Shown here piece by piece: positions 58,274 through 64,000 of a stretch of DNA of 64,000 bases; position 1 is the first letter of the stretch, and every line of letters starts with the position of its first letter. A program made the translations under genes and the position numbers. Under the pieces are notes generated by a model. That model made no database searches. It was given only the letters and a program-made list of their open reading frames with translations, and was not told where the DNA came from. Source of the stretch: Vanessa cardui (taxonomy: Eukaryota > Arthropoda > Insecta > Lepidoptera > Nymphalidae); the NCBI RefSeq assembly GCF_905220365.1, contig NC_061152.1:1415001-1479000 (forward strand). Reading direction: 5' to 3'.

Positions 58274-58505
58274 TGACGACCTACGTGGTCGAGTGGTGTG
58301 TACACCGGTTTCCATGGTTACGGCACTCCAAAGTCCCGGGTTCGTCCGGCCGAGTCGATGTAGATTGCCATTAGTTGTCTACGTCGTCTCGGGTCTGGGT
58401 GTTTGTGCCGTCGTTACTTCTGATCTTCCACAACACAAGTGCTTTAACTTACATTGGGATCACAGTAATGTATGTGATGTTGTCTCATATTTATTATTTA
58501 TTTAC
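58274..58505 (+). mobile_element. SINE-B full copy
   Basis: TGACGACCTACGTGGTCG to GTTGTCTCATATTTATTA. Confidence 0.8.
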
Positions 58506-58574
58506 TTATTGTTAAAAAATATGTTTCTGTGTACTATAAATATATAATACAGACACAATATCTCGAGTTGAATG

Positions 58575-58735
58575 ATATCATCGGAAGAAATCAAGTAGTC
58601 AATAAAAGTACTATCAGCTGAAACATCTGTTTCACGTTACGTTACGATCTCATTGAGATAAATGGAAACATCTGTAATTACTCGAGTGTTCATTTTAAAT
58701 CTGGATCTGGATTAACTGTTGATACTATACAACAA
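58575..58735 (-). repeat. Unclassified repeat K, copy 2
   Basis: Inverted copy of 47090-47260 with very few differences. Confidence 0.65.
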
Positions 58736-58983
58736 TAACAACAACAACAGCCTGTACCCCACAGCTGGGCTAAGGCCCTTTGAGAAGGTTCGGAACATAA
58801 TTCACCACGCTGTTCCAATACGAGTTGGTGGAATACACATGTGACAGAATTTCTATGAAATTAGATACATGCATGTTTCCTGTTGTTTTCCTTTAACGAG
58901 CACAAGATGAATTATAAACACAAATTAAGCTCATGAATATTCAGTGGTGCTTGCATGTAATGGGCCATCGCATCTAGGCTCTT
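58736..58983 (-). mobile_element. SINE-A with several deletions
   Basis: AACAACAACAGCCTGTACC to CATCGCATCTAGGCTC. Confidence 0.75.
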
Positions 58984-59007
58984 GTCTATTGATATATTTT
59001 TTTAATA

Positions 59008-59249
59008 TAATAATAATAAATAAATATGAGACAACATCACGTACATTACTCTTATCCGAATGTAAGTAGCTAACGCACTTGTGTTGTGGAAGATCAGAAG
59101 TAACGACGGCACCACGAACACACGACAACACGAGACAACATGGAAAACTAATGATAATCTACATTAACTCGCCCGGGAATCGAACCCGGGACCTCGGAGT
59201 GGCGTACCCACGAAAACCTGTGTACACACCACTCGACCACGGAGGTCGT
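59008..59249 (-). mobile_element. SINE-B with intact B box
   Basis: AATAAATATGAGACAACATC, GGGAATCGAACCCGGG, then CACGGAGGTCGTC. Confidence 0.8.
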
Positions 59250-59309
59250 CGAATCGAATTGCTCGAATTGCTCGAAATCTATAACGATGTAAAAAAATAG
59301 CTTATGTTG

Positions 59310-59460
59310 TATCTATGGTTGTTTATGGCGCAATCAAGTCATCGTAGATCTTTAATTACAGACGTTAAAGTATTTTTAGACTCAATGGTAACTGAGGATG
59401 TTTAGTTAACATATGAATGGACTAGTAGCCCTTCGCTCGTTTCAGCGTTTTGGTTGTCAA
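59310..59460 (-). repeat. Unclassified repeat L, copy 2
   Basis: ATGGTTGTTTATGGCGCAATC to CATATGAATGGACTAG. Confidence 0.6.
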
Positions 59461-59529
59461 GTGTCTGCCAAAAAGTAGCCTTTGTCCTTCCTATTAGTTC
59501 AAACTTGCTTCATAGCAAATTTTATCCAA

Positions 59530-59961
59530 TAGTCTATTTGACTGGTTTTTAAAATCCATTTTATATTATTTAGTAGAAGTTAAGGAACCCAGTAAAAGTT
59601 GTGTTTTTTATTTCTAGTACATATTTGCCGAAAAATATCATATTAAAAACTTCCGTATTTAAATAGCGCGTGAAAACGCTACTTGGACAATATGGCGCTG
59701 CAATGGGGTCGGTGACGTCACTTTGCTGTATTTTAATCTGTGGTACATATAATCAAAAAGCAAGGTTTACAATAAAGTGACTTCATCATAAGCCCGGCCA
59801 ATCAGGAGCGTTTTGTGTCACGTGACAAACGTTTGAAAAAGTGCATTTTTATTTATTGATTTTTGAATAAATTAAGTATTATTTTCAAGTTTCGTTAGTA
59901 AATAACAATTTTCACTGATAACAATAATTCACAATTTATGTTTCACATTGTCAAATAGCGT
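59530..59961 (+). mobile_element. MITE E, full copy
   Basis: TAGTCTATTTGACTGG to GTCAAATAGCG, with TGACGTCA near 59713 and TCACGTGA near 59818. Confidence 0.75.
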
Positions 59962-60840
59962 ATTCGGTTCAGCGGTTTAATCGTGAAAGAACGACACACA
60001 GAGTTACTTTCACATATATAATATTAATATAGATTTAAATTTTTTAAACTTTTACCGACATATCATTTAATTATTTATGTAATTAGAAATCACATTAAAA
60101 CTGTATTATAAATCTTTTTATATATCATTAATGGTTATCGTTAGTAAAAAATATATTATGAAATTTGTTTAAAATTAGAATACAGTGTAAAATCGTTATA
60201 ACGAAACTGAGCATTTTTCGTCGTTATAGAGAGTTGTCGTTATATGGAGTGAACAAAAAAAAAAACAACCAAATCGATCGAATCGAAATAGATAAAATAT
60301 GCTTATAAATTATTGTTTACACATATAGTCGGATAACTTTGTGTGACTTTTTTTGATAGATGGTGGAATCGTCTTGATTAAACAACATGGAAAATATCTA
60401 CCAACTCAGCGACAATTGGTGGTCCACTGTGATGTTATTTCATTGAACACGTGCGAAGTCGGGGCGGGTTGCTAGTTTTATTATATTGTATTATAGTCAG
60501 CATATCACGTGACCAAAAATTTAATTAATTTAATAAATTTAATATGTCAAGAAAACGTGTTTATTTCGACGAAATATATTTTTCGAGGATTTGTATTTGG
60601 AAAATTAACATTTTGAAATGATTTTTCAAACATAGTAAGAACTCCCTATTATTCTATTAAACACAGTTAGTATAATCGTTTCTAGTTATACGATTTTATA
60701 ATAAAATTTCCATAAAACGTTTGCCTTTAGTTAAATTAAAAACTTATTTAAAAAATGTATAGTCGTGGGAATATCAACATATAACAAAACATTTTGTATG
60801 TTTAAATGAGAACACATTTTATATTTTGCAATATTTCAAA
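59962..60840. other. No delimited feature
   Basis: AT-rich. GTGCGAAGTCGGGGCGGG-TTGCTAGT near 60452 is a family H 3' end; the rest is unassigned. Confidence 0.4.
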
Positions 60841-61100
60841 AAGCCGCGATGGCCCAGTGGTTAGAACGCGTGCATCTTAACCGATGATATCGGGTTCAAA
60901 CCCAGGCAAGCACCACTATATATACGTGTTTAATCTGTGTTTATAATTCATCTTATAGTGAAGGAAAAAAATCGTAAGGAAACCTGCATGTGTCTAATTT
61001 CAACTAAATTCTGCCACATGTATCCACCAAGCTGGATTTGGCCAGCAGGAATGTGATCCAAACCTTGTCAAAGGAAGAGGCCTTATCACAGGCTGTAAAT
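60841..61100 (+). mobile_element. SINE-A
   Basis: AAGCCGCGATGGCCCAGTGG to CACAGGCTGTAAATG. Confidence 0.8.
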
Positions 61101-61191
61101 GTAATTTACATAATTAAAAATTAAATAGATAATTACAAATCTTAGTACACTTTCAATGACCTAAAACTATAATTAACGAAAATTATGGCAT

Positions 61192-61414
61192 ACTCCGTGG
61201 TCGAGTGGTGTGTACACTGGTCATGGGTACGTCACTCCGAGGTCCCGGGTTCGATTCCCGACCGAATTTATGTAGATTATCATTTAGTTGTCTATGTCGT
61301 CTCGGGTCTGGGTGTTTGTGCCGTCGTTACTTCTGATCTTCCACAACACAAGTGCGTTAGCTACTTACATTGGGATCAGAGTAATGTATGTGATGTTGTC
61401 TCACATTTATTCAT
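61192..61414 (+). mobile_element. SINE-B with intact B box
   Basis: ACTCCGTGGTCGAGTGGTG, GGGTTCGATTCCCG, then GTTGTCTCACATTTATTC. Confidence 0.85.
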
Positions 61415-61794
61415 TAACGAAAAAGCCAGTGAACTTCAAAAAATATTTTCTCTAAATAAACATTTAAATGCTATATGTATGAATATATATTACAGTTAAT
61501 AATTTAATTATTCGTCTTAAGATTAGTTATTAATTCCACTTACAATTTTTCGCACTAGAATGTCAGATAAAAAACACAGTTTCATCATTTAAATTAAACA
61601 CCGAACACAGTCACTCACAACTTTCAAATACGAAAAATATTAACATAAAAACAATTGGACACAGTTGACAGTAAACAAAAATATTTACATAACTACATAA
61701 TTGTATATTGTTAATTATTTGTTTGTTTATAAAGAATGAATTAATAATAGTTTGAAAAAACGATTGTTATTAAAAAACATTTTAAATGACTCAC
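61415..61794. other. Repeat-free stretch after the candidate leader exon
   Basis: AT-rich, with no family match. It would be the start of intron 1 of gelsolin gene 2. Confidence 0.4.
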
Positions 61795-61833
61795 GTTAAT
61801 ACGTCTGACACTGCTGAGCGAACGCCGGGCACT
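61795..61833 (-). promoter_or_regulatory. Inr+DPE core promoter and candidate untranslated first exon of gelsolin gene 2
   Basis: Minus strand: the initiator ATTCAGTG has its A at 61833. An AGACG downstream promoter element lies at exactly +28 to +32 (61806-61802). A splice donor, AAC|GTGAGT, follows at 61794. No TATA box is seen. The only minus-strand coding exon to its left that lacks a 5' partner is gelsolin exon 52795-52866, which starts 2 nt before an ATG. That pairing is inferred and requires an intron of about 8.9 kb. Confidence 0.5.
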
Positions 61834-62445
61834 GAATGAGTAACGAACTAACGAATGAAAGGGAATGATTTAACTGTAGCTCGCGAATGGCGATTGGTGA
61901 ACGGCAGTAGCGTCGCTAACTCAGACTCGCTCTGAAATTCTATTTAAAAAAAAAATCATGTTACCGCTAAACAATGAATTTTTACTCTGTCAATTATAAA
62001 AAAAACTAGCTGCGAATTCGCAATGCAATGATACTAAATATACTACATAATGTCTTACAACGTTCACAGCTTTTTGTCATTAGACAATACAAACCGCTGC
62101 GTATCTGCGTTTTAAATCTGTGATATCTTCGAAAATATACATTTAAATTACACGCTGTAAAGGACCGTATTGATCTATATTAAATGCACAATGTATTTAA
62201 GGTACTCTATTGGATAATTATTAATGCTGTATTACTTAAAATCGCTTCGAAAATAAGCCATTATTTCTAGTAAAACGTAAAGGATAATAATGATTATTGT
62301 GGGTAATCCGTAAGTGATACATATATACAATCTCAAACTTTTTTGTAGACCTATTTAAGCTGTACAATACTGTAGTACATTATGTTGATCTATTTCGTAG
62401 GGTTCAGACAGCGTTTGCAATGTAAGCGCATAACATTTATTTACG
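61834..62445. other. Presumed promoter-proximal sequence, no repeats in first 150 bp
   Basis: 61834-61940 is less AT-rich. A fragment AATATACTACATAATGTCTT near 62036 recurs at 16230 and 35705. Confidence 0.35.
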
Positions 62446-62585
62446 ATATCACTTTAGAAACTTCTAAAATTATCAGTATTAGTATTTCTCTATAATATTA
62501 TGCATGTATTATACATATAAACCTCCCTCTTGAATCAATCTATCTTTTGGAATAGAAATGCCTGAAAATCCGTTGTGTAATTTTA
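62446..62585 (-). mobile_element. Helitron-like family H fragment
   Basis: TAGAAACTTCTAAAATTATC and GAATCAATCTATC. Confidence 0.55.
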
Positions 62586-62604
62586 AAGTACGTATTTGTA
62601 TTAT

Positions 62605-62938
62605 TTTGATTTTGCCGTCTCGTAAATTCAAATCGTTTATAAAAAATACATTAGTAAAAAAGGCGTATTATTCGATACAAGATTTTGTAGATGATGAAAA
62701 GGCGTTGAATTAATACCTGTTGACTTCCAGGCAGGATATATTAATTTAAATAATTGTATTTAACTAACATGACTGTATTTTTTTAAATGTCGAAAAAGAG
62801 TAACTACTGATTTTCTTGCCGGTTCTTCTCGGTAGAATCTACTTTCCGAACCGGTGGTAGCTTCACTTAATTGTTAAATGACGATTCAAAAGTGCTTGTA
62901 AAAGCCCACTTGAATAAAGTTTATTTTGATTTTTTATT
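62605..62938 (+). mobile_element. LINE-3B
   Basis: TTTTGCCGTCTCGTAAATTC to GAATAAAGTTTATTTTGATT. Confidence 0.75.
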
Positions 62939-62994
62939 TTTCATGTTTTCAATGTTGCATTTATTTACAGTACATGTTTTTATAACGTAGTGTA

Positions 62995-63137
62995 GGACGT
63001 CCTCAGGCACGGTGGAGTGACGATATACGCAAGGCGGCAGGAGCTGGATGCGAGTAGCCGGAGAAAGACCACAGCGTGCACTTGGAGAGGCCTATGTCCA
63101 GCAGTGGACAAAAACGGGCTGATGATGACGATGATAT
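62995..63137 (+). mobile_element. RTE-like LINE 3' end with (GAT)n tail
   Basis: GGTGGAGTGACGATATACGC, GCAGGAGCTGGATGCGAG and CCAGCAGTGGACAAAAACGG, then GATGATGACGATGAT. Confidence 0.7.
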
Positions 63138-63227
63138 GTTATCGTTTATGACGTCACCATTATGTTAACAAGTACATAAGTTACTCCTTACAGCAGCCTG
63201 TGAAAGTATCGTCAAAATCAGTCCGTT

Positions 63228-63412
63228 ACAGAGAATGTCTAAATTCATCAGTGTTTCTTTACTATATTGTCAATGTATTGTATACAAAAACCTTCCTCTC
63301 GAATCACTCTATCTATTAAAAAAAACCGCATCAAAATCCGTCACGTTATTTCAACGAACTAAGCATACATAGGGACAGAAAGTAAGCGACTTTGTTTCAT
63401 ACTATGTAATGA
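63228..63412 (-). mobile_element. Helitron-like family H
   Basis: TTCATCAGTGTTTCTTTAC to GCGACTTTGTTTCATAC. Confidence 0.6.
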
Positions 63413-63427
63413 TGACAGATAATTAAT

Positions 63428-63736
63428 CAATGATATTCTAATAAACAGATATGTTATATTCATACTAAACAACAGAAAAAAGTGTGCCGCGCCGGGGACC
63501 GTTTAATTTTACATTTCGTTACAGGTAAAAAGGACAGCTTGATAAAAACAATAAGAAAAAAGGATAACTAGATGTTTTAATTACGCAAAACGTATTACTA
63601 CGTAATTATGATGTATTATAACGTGTTACTACGTAAAACGACTAGAGGCAAACGTCCCAATCAGGACGTTTTCTAGTCTTCTCTGTCTTTTATTATTTAT
63701 ATCTGTCTTCTATATCTGTTTACTAGAACATCATAG
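63428..63736 (-). mobile_element. hAT-like MITE, third copy
   Basis: CAATGATATTCTAATAAACAG to TACTAGAACATCATAG. No flanking duplication is visible now. Confidence 0.8.
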
Positions 63737-64000
63737 CAGATAATATAATTGATATTTAATTATTATTTTTATTAAAACAACGTCACTTTGTGTTTTTTTT
63801 ATTTTAATTGCCTTAAGTCTTTAAATGTATAATAATATTGACCACATAATGATTAGTGTAATTAACGGAATGATTATTAAAATAATCGTTTATTAATTAT
63901 CTGTGTAACTAGGCGTCATCAAAGAGTACATGTTGATTTTAATGATGTTTTTTCTTCGAAATCCTTCCGAAACAGTGTACCTAGTTTTAAATTTAATTAC

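Noticed and set aside
1603..61100. Many GGTTCAAACCC and GGTTCGATTCCC B boxes as tRNA genes
   Set aside because: No complete cloverleaf. They recur as heads of SINE-A and SINE-B copies with SINE bodies attached.
11031..61499. Recurring ORFs of 60-140 codons containing SLVVYVVSGLGVCAVVTSD
   Set aside because: All are translations of SINE-B; the similarity comes from the repeat, not from a protein family.
1..64000. CRISPR arrays, bacterial operons, riboswitches, rRNA
   Set aside because: Nothing of this kind is seen. Introns, SINEs and LINEs show an insect nuclear genome.

Overview
The window looks like nuclear DNA from a lepidopteran insect, probably a butterfly. It is AT-rich and intron-containing, and about three quarters of it is interspersed repeats: two tRNA-headed SINE families, truncated LINE 3' ends, TIR elements and Helitron-like pieces. 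The gene models were built by hand from splice sites, reading frame and family motifs; no alignment program was run.

Three protein genes are supported. (1) At the left, on the minus strand, is the 5' part of a yellow/major-royal-jelly-protein family gene: 6 exons, 300 codons in frame, signal peptide present, remaining 3' exons beyond base 1. (2) From 19.3 to 34.9 kb, on the plus strand, is a 15-exon gene for a secreted gelsolin-family actin-binding protein of about 540 residues. It has a signal peptide, gelsolin repeats G1-G2-G3, and a fourth repeat that most resembles G6. (3) From 37.2 to 52.9 kb, on the minus strand, is a 10-exon paralogue of about 348 residues that stops directly after G3 and has no visible signal peptide. 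A likely untranslated first exon for it, with an Inr+DPE core promoter, lies at 61.8 kb.

The two gelsolin genes converge tail to tail, with about 2.15 kb between their poly(A) signals. Matching exons have identical or nearly identical length and phase (for example 75, 116, 178, 101, 117 and 63 nt), so they arose by inverted duplication followed by divergence in secretion and domain number. The yellow gene and gelsolin gene 1 are divergently transcribed across about 12 kb of repeats.

Elsewhere the repeats dominate. SINE-A has about 36 copies or fragments, SINE-B about 16, an A-tailed 280-bp family (family D) about 17, and the 3' ends of one LINE family more than 20. Several TIR elements have intact ends, including two hAT-like elements with 8-bp target duplications and one with a 30-bp perfect terminal repeat. 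Nested insertions can be dated relative to one another. Several repeats sit within 10-35 bp of splice sites of the gelsolin genes, and one 111-nt in-frame exon lies between two SINEs in opposite orientation. Repeat boundaries are good to about +/-10 bp unless a target duplication fixes them.
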